In this document: positions 41,584 through 49,724 of the stretch, in pieces
Layout: each line of letters begins with the position of its first letter
Position numbering within the stretch: the first letter of the stretch is position 1
From: Myxococcales bacterium 68-20
GTDB taxonomy: Bacteria > Myxococcota_A > Polyangia > Polyangiales > Polyangiaceae
Direction of reading: 5' to 3'
Assembly (NCBI GenBank): GCA_001899635.1
Contig: MKVQ01000005.1
Location: forward strand, 621,114 to 685,113
DNA: 64,000 nucleotides
Made by a program: the position numbers and the translations under genes
Notes under the pieces: generated by a model
The model's database searches: none
Told to the model about the DNA's origin: nothing
Seen by the model: only the letters and a program-made list of their open reading frames with translations

Positions 41584-42834
41584 CTAGGCGCGCTTGGCGC
41601 CGGGCTCCTCCGACTTGCGCCACTGCTGGATGCGGTCCCAGAAGTGCTCGGTGAACTTCTCGTGCTCGTGCGCCGGGAAGAGCGCGGCGACCTTCTGCCG
41701 GACGGCCTCCTTCGCGGGCGTGCTGCCGAAGAAGCTCCAGGCGACCTCGTCGAGGTGCGAGAGGTGCTTGGTGCAGAACTCGTCGAAACGTTCGGTGTCG
41801 AAGCGCTCGTCGGCGATCTTGGCGTAGCGATCGAGCTTCTCCTCGAACGAGAGGTCCGTGTCCGCGATCGCGATGAACGGCGCCCAGTCCTGGTTCTTCC
41901 GCATCTTGCGCTTCGTCGCGGCGCAGAAGATCGACCAGCGAAGATAGGCCTTCACCATCCACGGGAAGTGCCAGTGCAGGGACGTCACCTGCGAGTCGGG
42001 GCACGGGTTCGCGTAGTCGATCGGATACCAGAGCTCGTCCTTGCGGAGCGCCTCGCAGGAGTTGAACTCCCAATCGAAGAACGCGTTGATCGTCAGGGTG
42101 ATCTTGCGGAGGTGCGCCTCTTCCTCCTTGCTGATGAAGTTCGTCTCCGTCGTGTAGCGCTCGTGGAGCGGCGCTGCCGGGTCGTAGAGGACGCAGTGCG
42201 TCTGCGGACCGAAGCCGATGCAGCGGACGAAGCGGTCGAAGCCGTGCACCGCCTGCTGCACGTGCATGACCGACTTGCCGCTATCGTCGTAGGCCTTCCA
42301 GAGAGCCTCGGCGTCGTCGACCTTCGTGACGCCGCGCCAGCCGCCGCCGTCGTACGGCTTCATGAACATCGGCCAGCCGAGCTTCTGTCCGAGGAGGCTC
42401 ACGTCGAAGAGCTTCGCGTGCCGCGAGAGCGTGAGCTTGAGATCGGGATTCGGCTCGTACGTCTTCGGCGGGATCATCCACGTCTCGGGGATCCGCATCC
42501 CGAGGCGCATCATTGCGCAGTACGTGGTGTGTTTCTCGTTGGCCTGGACGCTCCACGGGTTGTTGAACACGTAGAGGTCATCCATCAGGATGGCCTTCTT
42601 TATCCACTCACGACTCGTGTGATACCAGTGCGTCAGCCGGTCGACGACGAGGTCGTACTTGCAGTCCTGGCGGAGATCGAACGGCTCGATCGTGACCCGC
42701 TCGACCGCGAAGCGCACCGTGTCGCCGTCGTGCGGGATGCGGAGGTCGAGCTCCTTCATGATCGCTTCGAAGCAAAGCGGCCAGCAGATGTCCGCGCCGA
42801 GCGAGAGCCCGATGTGCCTAGTTACTTCTCCCAT
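41584..42834 (-). CDS. ATP-grasp enzyme (last gene of the ligase operon)
   Basis: 416 aa from ATG 42834. It begins GEVTRHIGLSLGADICWPL; the ATP-grasp body is seen from SLLGQKLGWPMFMKPYDGGGWRGV (nucleotide-binding Lys and Gly loop) to AFFDWEFNSCEAL and WYPIDYANPCPD, where the metal-binding D/E-x-N is replaced by a D-Y-A-N-P type motif. The last 100 residues are helical and charged. It belongs to a different ATP-grasp branch from the other operon member (45090). Substrates are unknown. It follows the esterase by 41 bp. Confidence 0.88.
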   Translation of the reverse strand: MGEVTRHIGLSLGADICWPLCFEAIMKELDLRIPHDGDTVRFAVERVTIEPFDLRQDCKYDLVVDRLTHWYHTSREWIKKAILMDDLYVFNNPWSVQANEKHTTYCAMMRLGMRIPETWMIPPKTYEPNPDLKLTLSRHAKLFDVSLLGQKLGWPMFMKPYDGGGWRGVTKVDDAEALWKAYDDSGKSVMHVQQAVHGFDRFVRCIGFGPQTHCVLYDPAAPLHERYTTETNFISKEEEAHLRKITLTINAFFDWEFNSCEALRKDELWYPIDYANPCPDSQVTSLHWHFPWMVKAYLRWSIFCAATKRKMRKNQDWAPFIAIADTDLSFEEKLDRYAKIADERFDTERFDEFCTKHLSHLDEVAWSFFGSTPAKEAVRQKVAALFPAHEHEKFTEHFWDRIQQWRKSEEPGAKRA

Positions 42835-42875
42835 GATCCTGCTCTCCCCTACTCCCCAGTAGCGACTCTCTGTCG

Positions 42876-44057
42876 TTATTCGTAGATGAACATCAGCGGG
42901 CCCGGGAAGAGCCACGAGAGCCCTTCGCGCAGGCGGTCCCGCCAGTTTTCCCAGTTGTGACCGTCGCGCGCCTCGACGAACTTCACCTGCATGCCGGTGG
43001 AGTCGAGCAGCGGAACGAGCGAGCGGTTCTCGTAGATCAGCGACTCGTAGACACCGCAGCTCATGAAGACGCGCTCGCTCACCGCCATCGGGTTCGCGCG
43101 CACCTGGTTCACGAACTCGACGACCTTGTCGAAGAGCGGGCCGCGCCGGTTCGTCTTCCCGATGTCGGTGAAGGCGAACGAGCCCGACTGGAGGAGCAAG
43201 CGCCCCCACACGCCCGGGTAGCGGTACGCCGTCGAGAAGGCCGCGACCGCGCCGAAGCTCGCTCCCATGAGGCAACGCGACTGCGGGCGATCGATGATCG
43301 GCAACCGCTGCGTCAGGTCAGGCAGGAGCTCCTCGGTGAGGAAGCGCGCGTGCTGCTCCGTGTTCGGGTACTCGCGGATGCGATCGGGCGAGTCCGTGAA
43401 CGCGACGATCATGTCGGGGATCTCGAGACGCTCGATCAGGTTGTCGAGCACCGTCTTCATCGCCGCAAAGTTCAAGTAGTCCTTGCCGTCGTGCACGACG
43501 AGGAGCGGATAGAGGCGCGACTTGCGGAAGCGCGCCGGCAGGTAGATGTGCCCGCTGCGCATCCCGCCGAACGCCTTGCTGTGGAACCCGAACGGCTCGA
43601 GGAGCCCCGGGCGCGCGGTCGGGTCCGGGCGCACCCAGTCGGGGACCGCGTAGCCTTCACCCTGGAGGACGGAGTTCGCGCCGAACGGGTCGCGCGCACG
43701 GTTCGGATTGCGCGGGTCCTCGATCCACTCGCTCCGGTCCGCCCGATGGATCTCGAACTTGTACTCGACGCGCGAGCCGTGAGGGATGTCGAGCGTCAGA
43801 TGCCAGAGGTCCGTGTTCGGGATGCGCGTGAGGGAGCTGCCCGACTCGAGGCCGAAGATCCAGTGGCGGAGGCTCACGCCGTTCGCTTCGCCCCTCCAGA
43901 CGAACGTGACCGCGGGTCCTTCGACGATCGGGATCGCGCGCCCCTCGAGGAAGCGATCGACCTTCGCGCCGTCCGGCTTCGAGTCGATGAGCGCCTGGAT
44001 CGCCGACTTCGGCGCCGCCCGCATCGACGCCGAGGCGGGCTTCATCGATCGCTTCAT
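42876..44057 (-). CDS. esterase-family protein with N-terminal beta domain, copy 2
   Basis: 393 aa from ATG 44057, overlapping the stop of the preceding gene (ATGA). Residues about 40-150 form a beta-sandwich like the E-set/CBM48 domain of Fes-type enterochelin esterases (VTFVWRGEANGVSLRHW, RVEYKFEIHRADRSEW). The esterase domain follows: YPLLVVHDGKDYLN, nucleophile CLMGASFGAVAA, and catalytic His in DGHNWENWRDRL. The G-A-S-(I/F)-G-A and H-x-W motifs match the esterase of the neighbouring GCS2 operon, suggesting related substrates. Confidence 0.92.
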   Translation of the reverse strand: MKRSMKPASASMRAAPKSAIQALIDSKPDGAKVDRFLEGRAIPIVEGPAVTFVWRGEANGVSLRHWIFGLESGSSLTRIPNTDLWHLTLDIPHGSRVEYKFEIHRADRSEWIEDPRNPNRARDPFGANSVLQGEGYAVPDWVRPDPTARPGLLEPFGFHSKAFGGMRSGHIYLPARFRKSRLYPLLVVHDGKDYLNFAAMKTVLDNLIERLEIPDMIVAFTDSPDRIREYPNTEQHARFLTEELLPDLTQRLPIIDRPQSRCLMGASFGAVAAFSTAYRYPGVWGRLLLQSGSFAFTDIGKTNRRGPLFDKVVEFVNQVRANPMAVSERVFMSCGVYESLIYENRSLVPLLDSTGMQVKFVEARDGHNWENWRDRLREGLSWLFPGPLMFIYE

Positions 44058-45019
44058 GAGCCGATCCCTCCAGCCCCCGAGACCTCGAACTTGGTATGGG
44101 TCCCGTCGTCGCGCAGCGCGAGGATGCCGGACGGGTTCTTCGGGCCGCGCTTCAGCCACGTCACGCGCGAGCGCGCCGGCAGCGCGAGGCAGGTCGCCGG
44201 TGCGAAACGGCGAGCCAAGACGCTGATGCGCTCGCGATCGTCGAGGCGGAGGCGGAACTCCGGCTGTGGGAGGCACACCACGTCGCCGACCAGCGCGAGC
44301 CCTTCGTCGAGCACCTCCGCTGCGCCTGGGCCCTGCGGCGGCGAATGATGGAACAGGACGACGCGCTCGCTCACCGCCATCGCGCCACCGCACCACGCGA
44401 ACACGACCTTGCCGGCAGCGAGCTTCGCGATGTCGAACATGCGCAGGCGGTTGAGGAGCGAGGCCACGTGACCGCCCGCGATCGCGATCGCGTCGCAGCC
44501 CTTCACGATCTCGGCGATCTCGGCGATCTGGTCGGCGACCGCGGGGCGCTCGGTCGGGCGCCAGCGCTCCTCGAACGCCTTGTGATCGCGCACGCAGCGC
44601 TCGAGGTGCATCCGATCGATGTCGCGGATCGCCTGGATCGAGGCACGCGCCTCGTCCCGGAGGATGTCCTTCGGCGCGGCGCGGCTCGCGATGACGTGCT
44701 GCGCCTCGAGCGCGTGCTCGAGGCGGATCCGGTAGAAGTCCTGGCGATGACGGAGGATCGCCTGACGCTCACGATGCGCGGCGTGCAGGTCGGGATCGTT
44801 CTTGAAGACCTCCTCTGCCCGCGCGTGGAGACGCAGGTTCACCGTGCGCCCGCCGAGGTGATCGTGGAGCTCGTCGTCTTCCTCTTCGCGCTCCTGCCAG
44901 CCCGCGGTGATCGCCGCGATGGAGCCCTCGACGCCGAGCTCCGCCACCGCGTCCGCGAGCGTGGGATCGAATCGTTGCGCGCCGAGGAGGACGACGGCGC
45001 GCGTGTTGCCGGAAATCAA
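44054..45019 (-). CDS. class I glutamine amidotransferase-like / S51-like protein
   Basis: About 321 aa from TTG 45019 (GGAGG upstream); GTG 45058 is an alternative. The start TRAVVLLGAQRFDPTL and the central IAIAGGHVASLLNRLR fit the peptidase-S51/cyanophycinase fold. The nucleophile loop reads VVFAWCGGAMAVSERVVLF. Related proteins have W-S-A-G-A-M there as I remember them, so Ser seems replaced by Cys. PPQGPGAAEVLDEGLALV and RISVLARRFAPATCLALP follow. A Cys nucleophile would suit amide transfer or hydrolysis; this is an inference. Second gene of the four-gene operon, overlapping the esterase by 4 bp. Confidence 0.82.
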   Translation of the reverse strand: MISGNTRAVVLLGAQRFDPTLADAVAELGVEGSIAAITAGWQEREEEDDELHDHLGGRTVNLRLHARAEEVFKNDPDLHAAHRERQAILRHRQDFYRIRLEHALEAQHVIASRAAPKDILRDEARASIQAIRDIDRMHLERCVRDHKAFEERWRPTERPAVADQIAEIAEIVKGCDAIAIAGGHVASLLNRLRMFDIAKLAAGKVVFAWCGGAMAVSERVVLFHHSPPQGPGAAEVLDEGLALVGDVVCLPQPEFRLRLDDRERISVLARRFAPATCLALPARSRVTWLKRGPKNPSGILALRDDGTHTKFEVSGAGGIGS

Positions 45020-45089
45020 CGGGGGTGCCCTCCGACTGCTCGGCGAGCCTCCGACCACCCCATCGGAAGCCGCCGTTCCATCCGTCCGC

Positions 45090-46316
45090 TCATGATGCGC
45101 GCACCTTCAACGTCTGCCCGACGACGTCGAGCATCGAGCGCAGCGTGTCGTAGTCGTAGTGCTTCATCCGGAGCCACGCGTTCGCCATGTACCCCGCCTC
45201 GACGCCCTGCGTGGGCGTACCCGGCGGCGGGAAGTGGCTGTCGATGATCATGCCGTCGAAGCGGCGGAAGATCTCGTCCTTGCCATCGTAGTGCGTGATG
45301 TGCCCGTCGCGGTCGGGCCGGAGCGCGATGATGCCGGCGGCGAAGCGACGCGAGAGCGTCTGGCTCGGCTTGCCGTGCACGATCGCCATCGCCCACTCGC
45401 GGTAGATGTCGAACTCGTTGGCCGCGGCGTAGAGGTCCCACGCGCGCACGCCCGGCGGCCGGCAGCCGATCTCGCTGAACTTGAGCCCCTTCGGACCGTA
45501 GAACCACTCCATGTGCGTGGCGGAGGTCCCGATGCCGAGCGCAGTGATGACCTTCTGGCCCATCTCCTTCAGCTCTTCGTAGCTCGGCTGATCGACGCGG
45601 TTCGTGGCGATGAACTGGGGCGAGATCCAGCGTGTCCGCATCGCCTCGAGCACGTTCGGGTAGTAGTGCGAGACGAAGTCGTGGATGACCTTCCCGTTCG
45701 CGGTGATCGTGTCGTAGAAGCCCTCGTGTCCCTCGATGAACTCCTCGACGGCGACGCTGCGTCCCTTGTCGACGTGACACGCGACGAGCGCATCGTGGAG
45801 CTCGCCCGCGTCGTTCGCGCGGTAGGTCCCCGAAGCTCCGGCGGCGTCGCGCGGCTTCACGATGAGCGGGAAGCCGACCTTCTCGGCGAACTCCTTGATC
45901 TCGGCCGGATCGGAGCTGCCGATCGACTGCGCGCAGGGAACGCCCGCCTTGCGCAGCGCTTCCTTCATCGCCGGCTTGTCACGGCAGAGGAACGCCGTCT
46001 GGACGCTCGTGCCCGGGATCCCGCACCTCTCACGGACGCGAGCTGCCGCCATGACGTGCGCCTCGACCACGGCCTCGAGCCGCTCGATCTTCACGCCGGG
46101 GCGCGCCTGGAGCCAGCGCACCGCCTTCTCGAGCTGGCCCTCGTCGGTGACGTTGCCGATCTCCTCGTAGTGCGTCAGCCACTGACGCAACCCGTCGTCG
46201 AGCGACGATTTCGGCCGCTCGCCGATGCCGATGACGCGAGCACCGACGGAATGAAGAGCACGCGCGAACTCGCGCTGGTTCGCAGGGAATGACGGCTCGA
46301 TGAAGATGACGTCCAC
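45090..46316 (-). CDS. ATP-grasp ligase (first gene of the operon)
   Basis: 408 aa from GTG 46316; longer upstream frames lack family-like sequence. It starts VDVIFIEPSFPANQREFARA, then CRDKPAMKEALRKAGVPCAQ (typical biotin-carboxylase-like ATP-grasp entry), FPLIVKPRDAAGASGTYR (ATP Lys), VEEFIEGHEGFYDTI, and the metal site HMEWFYGPKGLKFSEIGCRP. Two paralogues at 58758 and 60154 share H-M-E-W and G/S-E-I-x-x-R-P. The enzyme probably forms an amide bond with a carboxyl phosphate intermediate. It is followed by the amidotransferase-like gene after 70 bp. Confidence 0.93.
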   Translation of the reverse strand: MDVIFIEPSFPANQREFARALHSVGARVIGIGERPKSSLDDGLRQWLTHYEEIGNVTDEGQLEKAVRWLQARPGVKIERLEAVVEAHVMAAARVRERCGIPGTSVQTAFLCRDKPAMKEALRKAGVPCAQSIGSSDPAEIKEFAEKVGFPLIVKPRDAAGASGTYRANDAGELHDALVACHVDKGRSVAVEEFIEGHEGFYDTITANGKVIHDFVSHYYPNVLEAMRTRWISPQFIATNRVDQPSYEELKEMGQKVITALGIGTSATHMEWFYGPKGLKFSEIGCRPPGVRAWDLYAAANEFDIYREWAMAIVHGKPSQTLSRRFAAGIIALRPDRDGHITHYDGKDEIFRRFDGMIIDSHFPPPGTPTQGVEAGYMANAWLRMKHYDYDTLRSMLDVVGQTLKVRAS

Positions 46317-47075
46317 GGTCGCTCGGCCTTTGTGGAAATAGGCGGGCAAGCTAGCAGCCCGGTCCGCTACATTCCATCTCAGCCGTAGCCGCGAGCTCAA
46401 GTTCTCGTGCAACGGTGGCCTGATGCACGCTCTTCCCGTTCGCCGTCCTCGTCACGGTTCGAACCGCAGCCGGGCGGCCGAAGCGCGAGGCTCCCGGTCA
46501 TGCCCCTCCTGGCACGTCAGACGGTCGATGCGCCAATCCTCGAGGAGGACTACAAAGCTCAGAAGAAGGAGGACTGCCCGCAGGCTGGCGCGTGCCTGGC
46601 GCACCAGTACCTGTTGCGCCCGCGGGCAGTGCGCGGTCGTCTTCGAGGGGACTCCAGACTGGCCGAAGGACGCCGCCGCGCCACGGCAGGAATGACGCGT
46701 GACGACGGATCCACGCCTCCGCGGCCTGCACGTTGGAGCCCGCGGGCTGAGTGGAGGCGATCGTCGTGGTCAGTCCGGAGTCGCCAACACGTCGGGCGAC
46801 GCTGCTCGTTGCCCTGCGACGCGTACCCGTGCCATCGTGGCACCTCGCAGTGGACGCGACGGGCTGCGAAGTCGACCACCGTGCAGGCAGCGACCGGCGG
46901 CGCTTCGAGGCGGAACGCGACCCGCCCGCGCGGTCCGGAAGCGTCGCTAAATCAGCGCCCCCCAAGAGCTCGGAGCGCAGGAGAGGCGTGAACACGGCAA
47001 GCGCGGCCGCGACTTCCCCGGACGTGCTGCGGCTGCGGGAGCTTCTTCGCTCGAACGCTCCGCCGGGAGAGCGCT
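46317..47075. other. long gene-poor region upstream of the ligase operon
   Basis: About 760 bp between the divergent-facing ends of the ligase operon and the Cys-rich lipoprotein gene. Weak frames exist (for example plus strand from GTG 46751, reading SPESPTRRATLLVALR) but none has typical wobble bias or a known family. It contains the three-way-junction element listed separately and the operon promoter. Confidence 0.45.
46573..46630. ncRNA. 58-nt element able to fold as a three-way junction
   Basis: Outer stem ACTGCCCGC (46573-46581) with GCGGGCAGT (46622-46630), 9 bp perfect. Inside, with almost no unpaired bases, AGGC/GCCT (46582-46585 and 46594-46597) and GGCGCA/TGCGCC (46598-46603 and 46615-46620). 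Nearly every base outside the loops is paired. It can fold on either strand. On the minus strand it would lie about 260 nt upstream of the ATP-grasp operon start. Whether it is transcribed is unknown. Confidence 0.4.
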
Positions 47076-48209
47076 TCACCTACCCGAGCGCGCGATCGTC
47101 CAACATCCGAGCGAGGGCAGAGGCTCGTTCGTGTTCCCATTCGTGCCCGCCTGCACGAGGTTCACGCACTGATCCTTCAGCTCTCCGCGCGCCGTGTAGC
47201 ACCCACCTCCCATGGTATCTGGTAGTCCCGCCGGACAATCGGAGACGCCCGCGGAGCAAGGCTTCTTCGACTTCACCGTGCAGAAGCGCTCGCTCGAGAT
47301 CCCCGCCTCGAGGCAATATCCGTCCGGACAGTCCGCGTCGCTCCGGCACGGGGAGCAAAGTCCGCCGTCTCCGCGGCATGAGCCTGCGCGCGGCAAGCAC
47401 ACTCGGACCTCGGTGCCAGCCGCCGTCCCACAATGCCCGTCGAGGTTGCAATTGCGATCCGTCGTGCACTCGGCCGCGCAGATCCTCTCGCCTCCTTCAG
47501 CGCCGTCCGCGCTGACGCAGTGTTGGCGGAGGCCCTCGTTCATCGGACAGTCGACATCCGAGCTGCATGGCGAACAATACGACCCTTGCCACGGGCTCCA
47601 CGCGCGAGGCAGACACACCGTCGTGGTCGCGTCCGCTCCGTAGCTGCGCTTGAGCGTGGTGACGTTTGGCTTCTTGTTCACCGTGGCGCACCAGTAGCCG
47701 CCTCTGCAGTCAGCGTCTTCCGCGCAACCGTATTGCGTACAGAACGCCCTGGCATCCGTCGGACTGATCCCGTAGCACCAGAAACCATTCTCGAGATCGC
47801 ACGATGGATTCCCATCGATGCCCTCCGCTGGATTGCAGGGAGCTCCCCACCGGCCCGCCGTCACCGAGAGCGGATACGAGTGTTTGTCGGGCACGCAGTA
47901 GGCGACTGCGCCGCCTCCGCTCGCGCCTCCCGCAGAGCAATGGAAGTTCGGCGGACACTTGTCTTGGGAGGCGATGCTCCGATCGTCCGGGCCGATAGAG
48001 CAGAGGAGGCGACACTTCGTGGTCTGCTTGGAGAGATCTCCAGCAGCCTCATCTGCCTGGGTATCGAAGCCGACCACGCATGAGTTTGCCTCGGGGCAGG
48101 AGGAGGACTCGCACGTCGCCTCCGGGCTCGAACATGCCCACAGGCCGAAGCCGACGGCGAGCATTGCGCTCACGATTGCGAATTTCAGCGTTCTTCGAGT
48201 GTCATTCAT
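47076..48209 (-). CDS. Cys-rich lipoprotein (37 cysteines)
   Basis: 377 aa with lipobox GLWAC (Cys26). The mature part holds 37 Cys in repeated arrangements such as CSPCSSDVDCP, CAAECTTDRNC, CSPCRSDADCPDGYC, which recall the Dickkopf-like N-terminal or disaggregatase-type modules of myxobacterial surface proteins. No enzyme motif. Its start is 205 bp from the divergent operon that encodes two thioredoxin-like proteins, which could form or shuffle its disulfides. ATG 48209 has no Shine-Dalgarno. Confidence 0.88.
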   Translation of the reverse strand: MNDTRRTLKFAIVSAMLAVGFGLWACSSPEATCESSSCPEANSCVVGFDTQADEAAGDLSKQTTKCRLLCSIGPDDRSIASQDKCPPNFHCSAGGASGGGAVAYCVPDKHSYPLSVTAGRWGAPCNPAEGIDGNPSCDLENGFWCYGISPTDARAFCTQYGCAEDADCRGGYWCATVNKKPNVTTLKRSYGADATTTVCLPRAWSPWQGSYCSPCSSDVDCPMNEGLRQHCVSADGAEGGERICAAECTTDRNCNLDGHCGTAAGTEVRVCLPRAGSCRGDGGLCSPCRSDADCPDGYCLEAGISSERFCTVKSKKPCSAGVSDCPAGLPDTMGGGCYTARGELKDQCVNLVQAGTNGNTNEPLPSLGCWTIARSGR

Positions 48210-48222
48210 GCGCGCGCGCCAA

Positions 48223-48238
48223 GCGAGCCGTGTGCCAT
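48223..48238 (-). promoter_or_regulatory. candidate sigma-54 promoter of the Cys-rich lipoprotein gene
   Basis: On the minus strand ATGGCACACGGCTCGCTT contains GG and GC separated by exactly ten bases, and TGGCAC matches the -24 box well. The -12 GC lies 14 bases before the ATG, so the transcript would have almost no leader. Matches of this kind are not rare in GC-rich DNA. Confidence 0.35.
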
Positions 48239-48368
48239 CGACGAAATGCGAAGGCAGCCCCGTGACCCTACGCGCACCGTTCCAACCATTACGTCGCGAC
48301 CATTACACCTCGCCTCCCTCGCCTACCCCACGGTCTGCATTCCGGCGGAGAATCCCGCGCGCCGCCAG

Positions 48369-48385
48369 CGGCACGCGGCCTGCAC
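48369..48385 (+). promoter_or_regulatory. candidate sigma-54 promoter of the thioredoxin/OMP/activator operon
   Basis: CGGCACGCGGCCTGCAC fits the -24/-12 consensus: GGCACG, five bases, TGCA, with GG and GC ten bases apart. It lies 30 bp before ATG 48415, leaving room for a leader with the GAGGAGCC ribosome-binding site. The same operon encodes a sigma-54 activator. Confidence 0.45.
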
Positions 48386-48414
48386 CAGAGCCGACTCCGT
48401 TCACCGAGGAGCCC

Positions 48415-49167
48415 ATGAAGAACCCATTCATCGCGACCGCGTCGTGCGCCCTGATGTGTGTAGTCCTTGCCTGCGGTCAGCCGCACGAAGACTTTGGCGG
48501 GGTCGATCCCGCAGCGCCGCCGCCCGGTTCGTGCGACCAGAATCCGAACGGCGATTGCTATCCAATCGACGATCTCGGAACGAATCCCCGACAAGGAAAG
48601 ACGGCTGGACAGCGCATTAGAAACCTCAAGTTCTTCGGCTTCAAGAACATCGACCCGTCAACCAAGACCGACCCCAGCGGTGCCCCTCAGCGTGTCTCGC
48701 TCTCGGAGTTCTACGACCCGACCGGGACCCAGTTCAAAGTCATTCACCTCATCGGAGCCTCCAACTGGTGCCCGCCTTGCAACCACGAAACCGAGGTCAT
48801 TGCCTCGAGTGCTGCCGCAAAGCTGGCTCCGCGAGGCGTCGTCTTCCTCGAGGCTCTCATCGACGGCCCTACTGGTGGCGTCGGCGCGACCACGGAGGTC
48901 TTGAAGAAGTGGATTACGGGGCCGCGTCGAGACGACAGCGGCCAGGTCTTCACCACTCCGCTCAACTTCACAGTCATGCTCGATCCTGACCAGAACGCGC
49001 TCGGCCCGTTCTTTCAGGCCAACTCAGTTCCCTTCAACCTGAACATCGACGCCCGATCGATGGAGATCCTGACATCGCGCCAAGGCGCGCCGCCGGACAT
49101 CGTGGCGGACGTCGAGAAGTGGCTGGATTGGACGGCAAGCCATCCCGCCAAGGGCACGAACGAATAG
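48415..49167 (+). CDS. thioredoxin-like lipoprotein, WCPPC type
   Basis: 250 aa from ATG 48415 with GAGGAG before it. Lipobox VVLAC (Cys20). After a Cys/Pro-rich spacer and a beta strand region (KFFGFKNIDP), the thioredoxin fold shows IHLIGASNWCPPCNHETEVI with active site Cys119-x-x-Cys122, and a cis-Pro-like NSVPFNLNID. Such folds act on disulfides in the periplasm or at the outer membrane. First gene of the plus-strand operon; 14 bp separate it from the next. Confidence 0.9.
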   Translation: MKNPFIATASCALMCVVLACGQPHEDFGGVDPAAPPPGSCDQNPNGDCYPIDDLGTNPRQGKTAGQRIRNLKFFGFKNIDPSTKTDPSGAPQRVSLSEFYDPTGTQFKVIHLIGASNWCPPCNHETEVIASSAAAKLAPRGVVFLEALIDGPTGGVGATTEVLKKWITGPRRDDSGQVFTTPLNFTVMLDPDQNALGPFFQANSVPFNLNIDARSMEILTSRQGAPPDIVADVEKWLDWTASHPAKGTNE

Positions 49168-49181
49168 AGCCAGGAGCCAGA

Positions 49182-49724
49182 ATGACCTCCAACGGACTGC
49201 GATGCTTCGTCGTCGCGACGATCTTCCTCTCTGCATGCGGCGTGAAGAGCGACCCGAGCGAAGGCGCAAAGAGTCCCCTCGGCAAGGGAACGACGGCCAA
49301 GGACTTCACCACGAAGGACGTCGACGGTCAGACATTCCGCCTGAGCGATCATGTTGGAAAGAGCGTGATCCTGATCGACTTCTGGGCGACGTGGTGCGAG
49401 CCCTGTCTTGCGGAGTTTCCGCATCTCCAGACGCTCTACGATCAGAACAAGAGCAAGGGATTCATCGTCGTCGCCGTCTCGATGGACGGTCCCGATTCGA
49501 TCGCGATGGTTCCCGCGTTCGTGAAGCGCAACGGACTCACCTTCCCCGTCGTCCTGGACGAGGACTCACGCATCGCGAGTATCTACAATCCGCGCAAGAG
49601 CGCACCGCTCTCCGTATTGATCGACCGCGCGGGGCACATCGTCGTCGTCCGCGAAGGGTACAACCCAGGAGACGACGAGCTCATCGCCGCGGACGTTCGA
49701 CGTGTCCTCGACGCAGTCGAATAG
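49182..49724 (+). CDS. TlpA/ResA-like thioredoxin lipoprotein
   Basis: 180 aa; ATG 49182 preceded by CAGGAG. Lipobox LSAC (Cys19). TlpA-type domain: AKDFTTKDVDGQTFRLSDH, VILIDFWATWCEPCLAEFP (active site 71-75), VSMDGPDSIAMVPAF, and SAPLSVLIDRAGHIV with the cis-Pro. It is a thiol reductase of the ResA/TlpA family. Having two different thioredoxin lipoproteins side by side suggests a relay. The stop overlaps the beta-barrel gene by 23 bp. Confidence 0.94.
   Translation: MTSNGLRCFVVATIFLSACGVKSDPSEGAKSPLGKGTTAKDFTTKDVDGQTFRLSDHVGKSVILIDFWATWCEPCLAEFPHLQTLYDQNKSKGFIVVAVSMDGPDSIAMVPAFVKRNGLTFPVVLDEDSRIASIYNPRKSAPLSVLIDRAGHIVVVREGYNPGDDELIAADVRRVLDAVE

Noticed and set aside
46751-46940. Possible gene starting GTG 46751
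   Set aside because: About 60 residues look protein-like, but wobble bias is below that of neighbours, there is no family, and the frame continues antisense into the Cys-rich lipoprotein gene.
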